A stretch of 64,000 bases of DNA. Source: Dichetophora obliterata. Its lineage: Eukaryota; Arthropoda; Insecta; Diptera; Sciomyzidae. The stretch's first letter is position 1, and each line of letters starts with the position of its first letter. The translations under genes and the position numbers were made by a program. Of the stretch, positions 11,269-21,960 are shown in pieces. The stretch spans positions 98,071,462 through 98,135,461 of the forward strand of contig OY986437.1 of assembly GCA_963920525.1 (NCBI GenBank). Direction: 5' to 3'. The notes beneath the pieces are model-generated. The model was given only the letters and a program-made list of their open reading frames with translations. It searched no databases and was not told the origin of the DNA.

Positions 11269-12796
11269 GTGCTGCATTAGATCAAACAGTAAATGACGTA
11301 ATCCAGCCACTTGGATTTTATACGAGCAAGTTAAGCAAAACTTGCAATCTTCAAAGGAATAAAATTTTTTAGACATCTGCTGGAGGGTCGAAACATTCTG
11401 GTTCTCACTGATCACCGACCGGTTTCTTTTGCTTTGACTCAGGGCTCCGACAAAGCTTCTCCCCGCCAACAAAGGCAACTACAATATATAAGTCAATTTA
11501 CTTCTAACATTATGCATATTCCAGGTCATGAAAACGTTGTAGCAGATGCAATGTCACGAATCAGCACCATTAACCTACCAGTCAGTTTAACAGCCAAGGA
11601 GATTGCAAGCCATCAGGACGAGGACGAAGAACTAAAACACCTGCTTCAATCAAATTCGACGTCACTACAGCTTCATAAATTAAAAATTGATGATTCGAAT
11701 ACGCAAGTTTACTGTGATATTTCTATCGGCACATCTAGGCCGTATATACCGACACAGCTCCGGAAAACAATTTTTGAAAAGGCGCATGATATTTCTCATC
11801 CAAATGGGCGATTTACAAAAAAACTCATAAATCAACGCTACGTCTGGCCACACATGAATCGAGATATATTGAGATGGACGCGATCCTGTCTAGCCTGCCA
11901 ACTAAGTAAGATTCATCGATACGTCAAAAATATACCTCAACACATTGAAATTCCCAGCGAACGATTTAAACATGTTCATATCGATATTGCTTAACAGTAA
12001 TCGATAGGTTCACCCGCTGGCCGGAGGCCATACCATTGAGAGATATTTACGCTGATACCGTAGTAAACGCATTCTTCAGTGGGTGGGTGAGTTGTTTTGG
12101 AACACCATTAACAGTCACGAGTGATAGAGGTTCCCAATTTGAATCCAAATTTTTCGATGCATTTACAAAACTCATTGGCTGCAACCGCACTCGAACAACG
12201 GCATACCATCCTTCATCAAATGGAATGATTGAGCGATGGTATAGGTCTTTAAAGTCAGCAATTATGTGCCACTCTTCATCTCATTCGGTCAACACACTCC
12301 CAGTCGTTATGCTTGGTCTTCGCACTAGTTTTTAAGATGACATTCAAGCCAGTGCAGCCGAAATGTTGTACGGCACTACGCTTCGACTTCCAGGAGAATA
12401 TTTTGACAGTGAAGAAGTGGGACCTGACCCACAACATTTTATTAAAAAGTTTCGAGAATTTATGCGTAGCGTACGCTCGACACCATCGGCTCACCACAAC
12501 AAAGCACGAGCTTTGTGCACGAGTAGTTAAAACATTTGCACTTAAAACACTTAATACATGCACGCACGTATTTGTGAGAGTAGACGAAGTAAAAAAGTCT
12601 CTTTAACAACCCTACCGTGGACCATTCGAGGTACTGGAGCGAATTAGCGATTACATTTTCAAAGTTAATGTAGACGATATCCCAGAAACTATATCTACTG
12701 AACGACTTAAGCCAGCGTTCTTCGAATCTTCCACAACATCTAAGGAGTCAACTACTGCAGATAACAGCGATAAGCCATCGGTATCAACTAGCAGTT
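11269..12796 (+). pseudogene. Pol remnant: RNase H end plus integrase
   Basis: RNase H tail at 11270-11570: YTSKLSK, then RNILVLTDHRPVSFAL and PGHENVVADAMSRI. Integrase at 11780-12650: zinc-finger region HDISHPNGRFTKK and SCLACQLSK; then FKHVHIDIA at 11968, where a stop replaces the continuation of the core; then IDRFTRWPEAIPL, TSDRGSQFESKFFDAF and HPSSNGMIERWYRSLKSA. A further stop follows LGLRTSF at 12333, and the last 450 bp are frameshifted. The three acidic catalytic positions can be seen but not in one frame, so no functional integrase is encoded. Confidence 0.88.
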
Positions 12797-13069
12797 TTAT
12801 TATACATACATTTTAATACACACACATTTTTTGGCTTCTAGCGCGTTTCTTTGAATTCAATCTTTACGCAACAATTAATTTCATTTATTCCTTACTATTT
12901 ATTTCGCTTCATTATAATATTATTTAAAATAATAATAAAAGTCTGTTTGTTCAATTACACATACGAAAGGCATTTTGATTCTGACGTGATGAAACAATAG
13001 TGGAGCGCCTCTAGTTCACGTCGTCTCTACTTACTAGACACGGAACATATACGCAAGGTATACGCCACA
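12797..13069 (+). repeat. Right LTR of the 10.8-kb element
   Basis: 273 bp, 3 bp longer than the left LTR because of one extra AAT in the AATAATAATAAAAG stretch. Scattered substitutions distinguish the two. The duplication CGTT follows at 13070. No clear polypurine tract precedes it, which suggests the 3' internal region is also damaged. Confidence 0.9.
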
Positions 13070-13073
13070 CGTT

Positions 13074-13870
13074 AAGATTTTTACGCTGCTATGTGCTTTT
13101 TTGAAGGGAAACTTCTTTAGCACCGTTGTTATTTCAAATTCAAAGAAACAAAAAAGCGGCAGTACAGTTTGTACTAAGTTGTACATAAGTGTGTTTGGTG
13201 CACAAGTTGGAGAAAAATATGTGAAAAAATCATCTTCGATGCTTATTCAACTGCGAGTTAGATAGCGAAGGACTTAAATACGATTGAAATGATTCGATTC
13301 TGAAAACAATTTCAAATTTTGTGTCAATAAAGTATATGATATATGCGCGGTGCCCGTGTCGGTAAATGTCCGACCTCTGCACCGAAAGAAGTGTTATTTC
13401 TGAAACACCTTGGCAGGCACAATGTACGAACAAAAACCTATTCGGGCAATTGTCAGTTTATTGTGCGCGAATATAGTCGCTCGTTTTTGAACACTTTATT
13501 GACATAATACAGACTTACTACGGTACTATTTCAGGTACTTTTTAAGGTACTTGTTGGGTGTGTTTCAGGTACATTATAGTTAAGACTCAGGCCAGTTTCG
13601 ATACATATCAGCTACTTTATTGACACAATATACAAATTTTTTATCGGGTCCTGTTTGCTGAAGCTCGTTTGCATTTGGCTGAATATCAATGTGTGATTAA
13701 TTTTTTTTTCATAAACTTCGCAGTTTTTCCTTACTACTCGTAGCTTTTAGAAATAAAATTGAGTCAGATATTCTGGACTTTTGTGCCTGAGTAGTTTGGT
13801 ACGGACACAAATTATTTCTCGGGGATATTATAAAATATTTTAAATACAAAAATGAAAAGGTATCTATAGT
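13074..13870. other. Unassigned interval with a transposon-end fragment
   Basis: 13106-13150 (TTCTTTAGCACCGTTGTTAT and following) repeats the presumed terminal sequence of the mariner relic at 4316-4362. It is likely a truncated end of another copy. 13500-13620 carries short GGTACTTTTTAAGGTAC-like repeats. The remainder shows nothing recognisable. Confidence 0.5.
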
Positions 13871-13905
13871 AATTATTATTATTATTATTATTTATTTATT
13901 TATAA
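13871..13905 (-). repeat. (TTA)n/(TTTA)n tail of the LINE at 13.9-15.6 kb
   Basis: On the minus strand this is a run of AAAT and AAT repeats about 100 bp after the stop codon of the LINE ORF. Simple-repeat tails instead of poly(A) are usual for CR1- and I-like non-LTR retrotransposons. Confidence 0.8.
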
Positions 13906-14004
13906 ACTATCGACAAAAATGTTTAACAGTCTATTTATTGCATCTTAAATTACACTAAAACCATAATTATAATGGAATTATTATAAGAATATAAAATTAA
14001 GGAT

Positions 14005-15622
14005 TTATACAATACTCAATACAGTTTGCTTAAATGCCTCTCTATTTTGAGTGAAATCTATACGAGCACTTACACTGTTATAGACAGTGCACATGTTAAA
14101 AATCGGATCACTCCGGCCATAGTTAGTTCTATGGTGCGGAATGTAAAAAAAATCTCTTTGCCTAAAGTGTCTTTCCGGAGCATAAATATTTAGACGGGCG
14201 AGGATTGGCGCACAGTTAATATTATTCATTAAAAGATCTCGAACAAAAGTTATAAGAAAATATTTTCTTCTAGAACTCAACGATTTAAGCCCAATAAGTG
14301 CACATCGGGAGCTATACTCTGGCATAAAATTCCAATTTAGTTTTTTCACAACAAAACGAGTAAAACGTTTTTGGACTTTTTCCAATCTTGTACTATGCGA
14401 CTCATAAAATGGGTCCCATATTACACACCCAAACTCAAGTATTGATCTTATAATGGAAATGAAAAGAGTCTTTAAGGTATACGGGTCAGCAAACTCTCTA
14501 GAGTTGGGTCTAACGAATCCCATCATAGCATTAGCCCTGCTGATTATGTTGTCATAATGACCTGAAAATGACATCTTTTTATCACAGAGTACACCTAGAT
14601 CAGATTTAGAATCTACTCTAATCAAGGCGTTGCATAAAATTGAGTAATCAAAAAACATTGGAGATCTTATCATATAAAATGACATTATGTTGCATTTTGA
14701 CAAATTTAAATTCAGTTTATTTAGCATACACCATGAGTGCAGACTATTTAAATCACTTTGTAAACTCCATTGATCACTGAGAGAGCTTACAGATTTAAAA
14801 ATCTTAACATTATCAGCATACATAAGGCAATCTGAGTACTGTATAAAATTAGGAAGATCATTGATGAAAAGAATAAATAACAACGGCCCAAGGTGGCTAC
14901 CCTGTGGCACACCTGAATGATTAATTATTGCTTTTGAGATCGTTTTTCCGATGCATACATTTTGGCCACGACCTAAAAGGTACTCACTAAGCCAAGACAA
15001 GAGTGAAGAATGAAAACCCATTAGACTGAGCTTATTAATTAGAATAGAGTGCTGAACTCTATCAAATGCTTTAGCGAAATCTGTAAAAATAAGGTCTATT
15101 TGTTTACCATTCTCCAATTCATTTTTTATTAAGTGAGTGAATAGAACCAGGTTTGTAGAGGTTGATTTTCCAGAGACAAAACCATGCTGGCTTTCAGATA
15201 TCGAATTTTTAATGCTTTGATAGATCTGCTTTTTCACCAAGGCTTCAAACAATTTGGGAATTGATGGTAACTTAGATATTGGTCTATAGTTTCCAATGTC
15301 TTGTCTTGATCCAGATTTATGAATAGGAACTATAATTGAAACCTTCAAAATATCCAAAAATATACCTTTCTCAAGGGACAAATTAAAAATTAGTGAAAGA
15401 GACTGAGCAAGTGCAGCAGCACATTTTTTAAGGACGATTGGTGGGATATTATCGGGGCCAGCACCCTTATTAATATCGAGTGACAACAACTCGTTAAAAA
15501 CATCTTCTACCGAAAGAACTAAACTGCCCAAATCAGTGATTCGCTCTCCATTATATAGCGATCGATCTTGATGTATAGGAACATTATCTAAAACAAAATT
15601 TGATTGGAAGTAGTCAGCAAAC
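14005..15622 (-). pseudogene. CR1-like LINE reverse transcriptase, 5' part displaced
   Basis: Non-LTR retrotransposon RT. A 508-codon frame runs from 15531 to the stop at 14005, and the same frame continues without a stop to 15622 (FADYFQSNFVLDN and onward). RT blocks, numbered from the internal Met at 15531: NYRPISKLP (81-89), FTDFAKAFDRV (149-159), GVPQGSHLGPLLFILFIND (207-225). The catalytic YADD is YADN (238-241): the second Asp is replaced by Asn, so polymerase activity should be lost. C-terminal blocks such as ILEFGCVIWDPFY follow. The 5' continuation lies beyond the LTR insertion at 21254-21320. No endonuclease domain is left, so this is a 5'-truncated copy. Confidence 0.93.
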
Positions 15623-16125
15623 TGTAAAGTTTTTATTTAGTTTTGTTTTCAAAAATAAAGGACCTGCCTCGAATTTTTGCCGGCGCTTAAAAACGCCACT
15701 GGCTCTAAGTGTTTATTATTTTTATTTTATCAGCCGGCATAAAAATGCACTTAGGCTTTTAATAAAAAGACAAGCTGATTTAAAGCTCGTAGAATTAATG
15801 ATCTTTATTTTTCAATTTTCGGTGCTTATAAAGCCAAACAACGGTATTTTGAAAAAGTGCATAATTTTAACATAAAAAGTGCGTGAGTGAATAATAAATA
15901 TAAACTTAATGCGTAAGTGCGTAATGCAAAATAAATATAACAAAATATATAAACATTAAAAGTGCGCGAGTGAAATAAATAGAACATTAGCTTAGTGCGA
16001 AAGTGCGTCATGTAAATCTAATATATAACCACGGGTCATTGTGCGTGGTGAATAATAACAAACATAAATACAGTGCAACCAAATAGTTTGTGTACGTTTG
16101 GTTGCTTAACTTGGTGCGCACTACA
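15623..16125 (-). repeat. 3' LTR (left on plus strand) of the 15.6-kb element
   Basis: 503 bp, TGTAAAGTTTTTATTTAG to GGTGCGCACTACA on the plus strand, with canonical TG...CA ends. It differs from 20751-21253 at about 15933 (T against A) and about 16027 (A against G). The 91-codon plus-strand frame inside it is present in both LTRs and has no domain, so I do not call it a gene. Confidence 0.97.
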
Positions 16126-16140
16126 CCCCCATCCTTAAGA
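16126..16140 (-). other. Polypurine tract of the 15.6-kb element
   Basis: The minus strand reads AAGGATGGGGG directly before the 3' LTR. This is the expected site for priming plus-strand DNA synthesis. Confidence 0.75.
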
Positions 16141-16427
16141 TAAAAATTATTTGAAAAAAGAAAAATAATTTTTAAAATTATACAATTCAAACTTTCTTAT
16201 TATAATCTAATAAATTATTTAATCTTAAAATATAGTATTTGTTTCATGCATTTCAAATATTCTTATTAACTATAACAGATTATATTTTATATTTTATTAC
16301 AAAAATGGTTTCAAAATAGATGTATGATATATGTTATTAAAAATTATACAAATTCAATTTGTTTATGAAATTTATACAATGCAATTGTTTTAATTTATAA
16401 ATTTTTACTCTATTTGAAAATTTTGAA

Positions 16428-18440
16428 TTAAATCCATCTTTTTAGTAAATTATTATGGTATTCTTTGATTTTACCATCTACATCAACTTTAGAATTTACT
16501 CCATTTTTAGCAACTATAATATATGGACCATGATATGGTGGTTGGTTTTTCTTTCTATTCATTTTCTTTATCATTACTTTTTCACCAATTTTTATATTTA
16601 ATGGTGCAGAAGTGACATTATTTTGAATTCGTTTAATCTTTGCTATATTTATCAATTCTTTCGTTTTTTCTAATGAGTATTTTAATCTTACTCTCAATTC
16701 TTGCGCATAATTATCTGTGTTGTAACATTTTGAATTATCTAGTTTATCATTTGGTAGGTTTGCTAATTTGCCAAATATAAGTTCAAAAGGAGTGTAATTA
16801 TTGTCAACATGAGGTGTTGTATTGTAAGCAAATGTGAAGTATGGGATCCAATGGTCCCATTCATCATCTTTGCAAAAATTTAATAAAAATTCGTTCAATA
16901 CTCTGTGGTTTCTTTCTATTGAACCGAGGGTCTCATGATGATAAGGCGTGCTAAATATTTGTTTAATGTTAAGCTGTTTGCAGATTTCCGACATCAATTC
17001 ATTGGTAAATTCAGTACCAATATCTGATTTAAGAACTTTAAAATGACCATAGATTAAAATAACATTTTCTATTAAGGCTTTGGCTACAGACTTTGCGTCT
17101 TTGGTCTCCATTGGACAAGCAATGACATATTTCGTTAACTTACATTGCATAGTTAATATATAACGTAAATTATTTGATAATCGCAAAGGCCCTACAGTAT
17201 CTATTGATATTGTTTCAAAACTAGTTCCTGGTGTGTCTGTCAAAGTTAATTCTTCTTTTGTATGTCTGGTTTGTTTGTTGATTTTACATTGTTCACAATT
17301 TAATATATATTTCTTTATCATTTTGTTCATGTTTTTCCAAATGTATTTTTGTTTCATTTTTAAATTGGTTTTTCTAATGCCCATGTGTCCTCCATGAGCC
17401 GAATTATGATATTCTTCAATTAATTTATTTTGTATATCTTTATCAATTATTCTTGTAGGTTCATTGTATATTAAAATTTTTACATTTTCATTATTTTTTC
17501 TTTGTAAATTATTAAATATCTCTTTAAATTTATCCATTCTTATGGTTTCAAATATTTTATCATTTTTACTTAACGCGAGCTCGTTTATATTTAACCTTTG
17601 CATTTTTGACGACAATTTCTCCAAAGTCAGCTGTGTGATCGATGGATTATCGCTGCATCTTGCAATAACTTCTCTATTATTTGTATATATTTGGGTACCC
17701 TTGTAGTTTCTATCAGTTACGAACCTTAATTTTATAATTTTGTTTATATCCGATTTGGATGTGCATTCCCAAGCAAAAAGTTGATCAGACTTCTTGTCAG
17801 TAATGCCATTAGTTTTATCTGAATTAGTGTTTTGTGTATGTTTATTTGTAACCATACTTCTTGTTATAGCCAGTATTTTGTTATCATCATTTGCAGGTAT
17901 TTTACTATTTTCAATGAAAACTCCATCATTTATTTCCTTATTGAGGACTCTACTATCCTTATCAACCCTTATATTTATGGGGATCACTGCTTCTGATCGA
18001 GCAGGCACTGTAAAATTTTTATAATTTAAAGTTATTGGTAAAGTTAGTTCTTTTTCATTTATTAAAAATGTTACTGTGTACGTTTCAAAATCTATTTTAG
18101 ACATGTACTTTCTCAACATGTCACGCCCTATTATGCCATCTGTTAATATTGGAAATTCATTTTCTACTATGTGGAAACTGTGTGTTATTTCCTCCGTTTC
18201 AATTAAAAAATTTAAATATGATGTGCCTATGCACTCTATACTTTCATTTGTTATACCAGTTATTGTTGAAATATTTCTTGTTTCTATTTTATTCACGCTT
18301 CTTTTCTTGCAGATAGAAATATCTGCTCCCGTGTCTATTAGGAATTTAAGATTCTCATTAGTATTTTTGCACTTTAATATAATAAAATTGGTTAAATTTT
18401 TAGTGAGTTGTAGGATCAGTTTTGGCCTCTGTGGGTAACA
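16428..18440 (-). CDS. Chimeric protease-integrase Pol ORF without reverse transcriptase
   Basis: The open frame continues upstream of the Met at 18296 to about 18440 and carries the aspartic protease site FLIDTGADIS near 18320-18350. From the Met (622 codons), GIIGRDML is the protease IIGRD motif (54-61). Residues about 138-160 (DNKILAITRSMV) look like the region after RNase H, so RT and RNase H are missing at a junction near plus-strand 17885, with the frame preserved. Integrase follows: zinc site H297, H301 or H304, C334, C337; core D366 (ISIDTVGPL), D425 (LKSDIGTEF) and E461 (GSIERN), with D-35-E spacing. It ends near VDVDGKIKEYHNNLLKRW. The start overlaps the gag end in a different frame, implying frameshift expression. 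Alternatively the deletion occurred after insertion. Confidence 0.92.
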   Translation of the reverse strand, partial: CYPQRPKLILQLTKNLTNFIILKCKNTNENLKFLIDTGADISICKKRSVNKIETRNISTITGITNESIECIGTSYLNFLIETEEITHSFHIVENEFPILTDGIIGRDMLRKYMSKIDFETYTVTFLINEKELTLPITLNYKNFTVPARSEAVIPINIRVDKDSRVLNKEINDGVFIENSKIPANDDNKILAITRSMVTNKHTQNTNSDKTNGITDKKSDQLFAWECTSKSDINKIIKLRFVTDRNYKGTQIYTNNREVIARCSDNPSITQLTLEKLSSKMQRLNINELALSKNDKIFETIRMDKFKEIFNNLQRKNNENVKILIYNEPTRIIDKDIQNKLIEEYHNSAHGGHMGIRKTNLKMKQKYIWKNMNKMIKKYILNCEQCKINKQTRHTKEELTLTDTPGTSFETISIDTVGPLRLSNNLRYILTMQCKLTKYVIACPMETKDAKSVAKALIENVILIYGHFKVLKSDIGTEFTNELMSEICKQLNIKQIFSTPYHHETLGSIERNHRVLNEFLLNFCKDDEWDHWIPYFTFAYNTTPHVDNNYTPFELIFGKLANLPNDKLDNSKCYNTDNYAQELRVRLKYSLEKTKELINIAKIKRIQNNVTSAPLNIKIGEKVMIKKMNRKKNQPPYHGPYIIVAKNGVNSKVDVDGKIKEYHNNLLKRWI

Positions 18441-19704
18441 ATTCCTGCTACCCGGCCATATCCGTTTCCCTGCGCATTGTTGCTGTTTCTAAAATTTGTA
18501 TTTCTATTGAAATTATTATTTCTGTTATTATTGTTTATAAAATTATTATTATTATTTCCGTTTTCACGGTAAAAATTATTATTATTTTGAAAATTGTTGC
18601 TTCTGTAATTGTTATTATTTCTGTAGTTGTTATTTTGATTGTTGTTTTGAAAATTATAAATGTTTCTGTAATTATTATTTGAAAAATTTTGATTTCTGTT
18701 TTGAAATGTATTATTTCCATAATTGTTATTCCATTGTTGGAAAAATGTTGATTATTGTAATTTCTGAAGTTTTGATTAAATCTATTATTTTGCTCATTAT
18801 AATTTCTTGAATTATTTCTGTTTTGTATATGTAAAATATTGTTTCTATCTGTTGAAAGATTTTGCTCAATGTTCAAGCATCTTTCAGTTGCTTCATTAAA
18901 AGTTTTTGGCGGATTCGCCTGTAAAATAGTTTTATATTCTGTCCTGACACCTTTTGAAAAAATGTTAAGTGCCATACTTTCGTTGACCTTATATATTGCA
19001 TCTTTTGTCTCTTGACTGGGTTTCTCTAAGCTTTGTAGCTCTGAATTGCTTAATTGCTCTGCTAATTCTGTTATTTTTTCTCTATATTCGGAAATTGTTA
19101 GATTATTCTGTGATAAAGAACTAAATTCATTTAGCATTTGCTGAACTGTTTTTGGATTGGGATAAGATTTCACCAATAAAGATTTTAATTCAATCAACGT
19201 CGAAGGTCTGTTCAAACGTCCAAGTATACTTCTAACTTGGGTTGTTAATTTAAAATTGTATACGTACTTAATAAAAATGGCCTTATCTTCATCTTTTATT
19301 AAATCATGAAGCAATTCTGCTTTCACTATAAAATCATCTAGTTCTTCATAAATTCCTTTAAAAACTGGTAGGTTTTTACCTACTACATTTATGTCAAAGT
19401 TTGACATTTTTGGCAAATTAGTTTCTTCTTCCCAAACCGATGATAAATCTAAATTTATTTTATCTTTTTTTCGTGTTTTTAAATTTTTTATGAATTCTTG
19501 TAATTCATAATAAATTTTATTAAATTCTAAAATAAAATGTTTGCAATCTTCTAAAGTTTCATATTTGACTATTTCGTTTTTCAAAATTTCAATTTTTTGC
19601 AATTTAGCCTTTTTATATTCTTCAGTATAAGTTCGATTTTTACTTTTTCTTAAATTTTTCTTTAATTTTTCAAGAAATATTATGTTTTCTTTAATTATGT
19701 CCAT
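18416..19704 (-). CDS. Gag of the 15.6-kb element, one-base frameshift near its end
   Basis: Structural polyprotein of the LTR element. ATG at 19704; the first 115 residues are Lys/Glu-rich and probably coiled-coil (EFNKIYYELQEFIKNLKTRK). A retrotransposon Gag core follows (LPVFKGIYEELDDFIVKAEL, then LNRPSTLIELKSLLVKSY and LTISEYREKITELAEQL). From about residue 300 the sequence becomes Asn-rich. At 18741-18745 a run of five A (plus strand) appears one base short. In the given frame the ORF ends at 18535 in an Ile/Thr string; with the other frame it continues NNNYGNN..., RNNNNYRS..., to GYGRVAGIVTHRGQN and a stop at 18416-18418. No zinc knuckle is visible. The indel may be a real mutation or an assembly error. 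Confidence 0.88.
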
Positions 19705-20730
19705 AAATTTATGTCATGACATCAAAACATTAAAATATTAAATTTTTTATTTCACTTGAATCACCCTGTGATTCATAGTGCCAATAAATCATGCATGCCA
19801 ACATTTAAACATGTGTCTGCAATGATTAATTGCGAATATGAGTATAAAGAAAAAGTAAAACTGACGTTTCAGTTTTATGAATGAAGAATATAATGGCGGT
19901 CGTAAATATTTTAGCTTTTCGCGTAGTGAAAAAAAAAGTTTATTTTTATGCAAGTGTCGGTCGCGACTTAATATTCAAAGAAAAGGTAATTTTAATAAAG
20001 TATAGCAAACATATTATAATCCGTGCGCGTAGTTTTCGTTTAGCATATATTCGGCTAAATATATGCATTTAATTTAAGTTAAGTGTAGTGTTTTAAGGCA
20101 ACAAAGAAAAAAAAAATAAATGTAAAAAGAAAGAAATGTTGTCGTTGTTGGCAAACATTTTGTTTACTAAAATTTTGCCAAGTGCTTGTGTATGCGTGAA
20201 AAAAAGTGCGACAAGTTGTTATTGAAAAGAAAAAAAAGTTTCGTGTTTGCTGTTTTGTATACAAAATTCAATAATATAGATAAAAATATGGATTTAATTC
20301 ATTGAGTTTTTGTTAATTAACATTAATAATATTCAGAACAATAAATCGAAAAAATTTCAGAAAGTGTTATTAGATTCTCAGTGTTTTGCCGTCGGCATTT
20401 TACTTTTTATTATTTTCTTCATTTATGTATTGGGAAAAATTTCTTTATAATAATAATAAATATAATAATTCATATCAATAAAGTTAAATTAAAAATTCTC
20501 ATTTTTGTTGTTTTTAGTTTAAACAATTTATTGGAGACAAGAATTTTTCTTTAGTCTCTGTTGCCCTCGTAGTGGCTCTTTAGTTGGAACTCCAGTTCAT
20601 CGATGTTTTCCATAGTCCTGGCTGCTTAAATCTGCATATCCACGGTACGGTATATGGTTACGCGTCGACCGTAACAATCAGGTACGTGCTCAGGCACATT
20701 CTGTTATGCCGTCGGCAAACTCTTATTGCC
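19705..20730 (-). other. Long untranslated leader of the 15.6-kb element
   Basis: About 1 kb between the primer site and the gag start, AT-rich and without a significant frame. Such long leaders usually hold packaging and translation signals; none can be pinpointed here. Confidence 0.6.
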
Positions 20731-20733
20731 ATG

Positions 20734-20750
20734 AGTTGGCAGGATCGCCA
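20734..20750 (-). other. Primer binding site of the 15.6-kb element
   Basis: On the minus strand the LTR ends ...CTTTACA and is followed immediately by TGGCGATCCTGCCAACT. TGG is the complement of a tRNA CCA end. The first 14 bases equal the primer site of the unrelated element at 26398. I do not assign the tRNA; a TGGCGA start fits an Arg- or Ser-type tRNA with a G discriminator. Confidence 0.8.
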
Positions 20751-21253
20751 TGTAAAGTTTTTATTTAGTTTTGTTTTCAAAAATAAAGGACCTGCCTCGA
20801 ATTTTTGCCGGCGCTTAAAAACGCCACTGGCTCTAAGTGTTTATTATTTTTATTTTATCAGCCGGCATAAAAATGCACTTAGGCTTTTAATAAAAAGACA
20901 AGCTGATTTAAAGCTCGTAGAATTAATGATCTTTATTTTTCAATTTTCGGTGCTTATAAAGCCAAACAACGGTATTTTGAAAAAGTGCATAATTTTAACA
21001 TAAAAAGTGCGTGAGTGAATAATAAATATAAACTTAATGCGTAAGTGCGTAATGCAAAAAAAATATAACAAAATATATAAACATTAAAAGTGCGCGAGTG
21101 AAATAAATAGAACATTAGCTTAGTGCGAAAGTGCGTCATGTAAATCTAATATATAGCCACGGGTCATTGTGCGTGGTGAATAATAACAAACATAAATACA
21201 GTGCAACCAAATAGTTTGTGTACGTTTGGTTGCTTAACTTGGTGCGCACTACA
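20751..21253 (-). repeat. 5' LTR (right on plus strand) of the 15.6-kb element
   Basis: 503 bp, two visible differences from 15623-16125. This copy is the promoter-proximal LTR because the primer site adjoins it. The duplication AAAC follows at 21254. Confidence 0.97.
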
Positions 21254-21320
21254 AAACATATTACATGCATCCTCAATATTGTTCGATGTTTTATCTTTTA
21301 TAATAAAACTCATTTTCTGA
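21254..21320 (-). pseudogene. Displaced 5' piece of the LINE ORF
   Basis: On the minus strand the frame reads MSFIIKDKTSNNIEDACNMF and then, after removing the LTR element and one AAAC copy, continues as ADYFQSNFVLDN at 15622. This restores the expected segment upstream of the RT domain. It ends at a TTTG microsatellite near 21325, so the LINE copy was 5'-truncated there. Confidence 0.85.
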
Positions 21321-21430
21321 ATGTTTGTTTGTTTGTTTGTTTGTTTGCTTGTTTCTTTGGCCTTTATACAAATTTAAACCGCTCAACGGATTTCGCTCAA
21401 CCAGGTATATATTAAGTGCATCCAAGATTA
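21321..21430 (+). mobile_element. Fragment of a Helitron 5' subterminal region
   Basis: GAATG, then (TTTG)n, then ACCGCTCAACGGATTTCGCT resemble the first 100 bp of the Helitrons at 61182 and 62506 (GTTTGTTTGTTTG followed by a CCGATTT-type block). Neither a TCTATATATA start nor a CTAG end is present. Confidence 0.45.
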
Positions 21431-21960
21431 AATTGTTACATACTTAGTTTTTGCAAATTTTTTTTTGAAAATTTATTTTTTCCAAAATGTGGTTTTTATA
21501 TTCTTTACAAATTCAAGTCTCAAAAATAATTTTTGTGAAAAAATTACCCCAATATCTCTTTTCAATCAAAAGTTATGGCAAAATCAATTTTTCATACCAG
21601 ACTATTAATAAAACTGAGTTTTGTTTTAAATTTCTCTATATCCTTTGAGCGCTCCGCCCCCATTTTTCTCTTAGAATGCAGTTGTGTGTCTAGAGTAATT
21701 AAAAACATTTTTGTTTACATAAAATCTTCCTAATAGAATAGTAATCTTCTTAGTTTTTTGCCTCCCCACTCACCTCCCCTTACCAGTTAAATTGGTTTTG
21801 TTGTGATTTCTCTACTTCTTCTCAGTATTGTGTCAGCGTTGTCACTCAGTTCTTTATCAATGGTCGAAAGTATCAAATATCGAAATGGTATCAACTATCG
21901 AAAAGATGACCGTGAATAGAATGCTGTAAAAGTTAATATTTTCATGTAATCAGTTTCAGC
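21431..21960. other. Unassigned AT-rich interval
   Basis: No gene, inverted repeat or known TE feature was found. A short local repeat of CGAAA(A/T)GG/TATCAA(A/C)TATCGAAA lies at about 21865-21905. Confidence 0.4.

Larger units (their letters stand above)
10771..13073 (+). mobile_element. Internally deleted Ty3/Gypsy (CsRn1-type) LTR element
   Basis: The whole insertion is bounded by a 4-bp duplication, CGTT, at 10771-10774 and 13070-13073. Two LTRs (10775-11044 and 12797-13069) flank only 1.75 kb. A primer site TGGTGACCCCGACGTGAT follows the left LTR; it is complementary to a tRNA-Trp 3' end, a primer known for CsRn1-type elements. The interior holds a Gag start joined directly to the end of RNase H and then integrase, so protease, RT and most of Gag are gone. 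The LTRs differ by a 3-bp indel and several substitutions, so it is older than the elements at 15.6 and 26.1 kb. Confidence 0.93.
15619..21257 (-). mobile_element. Young LTR retrotransposon lacking RT, inserted in a LINE
   Basis: Bounded by a 4-bp duplication, AAAC, at 15619-15622 and 21254-21257. The element is 15623-21253 with 503-bp LTRs that differ at only two positions I can see. Order on the minus strand: LTR, primer site, roughly 1 kb leader, gag, protease, integrase, polypurine tract, LTR. RT and RNase H are absent. It interrupts the LINE ORF of 14005-15622 in frame with 21254-21320. Its Gag and Pol resemble the mdg1/412 branch of Ty3/Gypsy; that branch is my inference from general layout. 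Confidence 0.95.

Noticed and set aside
15600..15875. 91-codon plus-strand ORF, also present at 20584-21003
   Set aside because: It lies inside both LTRs of the 15.6-kb element; identity between copies follows from LTR identity and it has no domain.
17464..18682. Several plus-strand hydrophobic ORFs
   Set aside because: Antisense shadows of Asn/Lys-rich gag and pol; AT-rich complements give Ile/Val/Leu strings.
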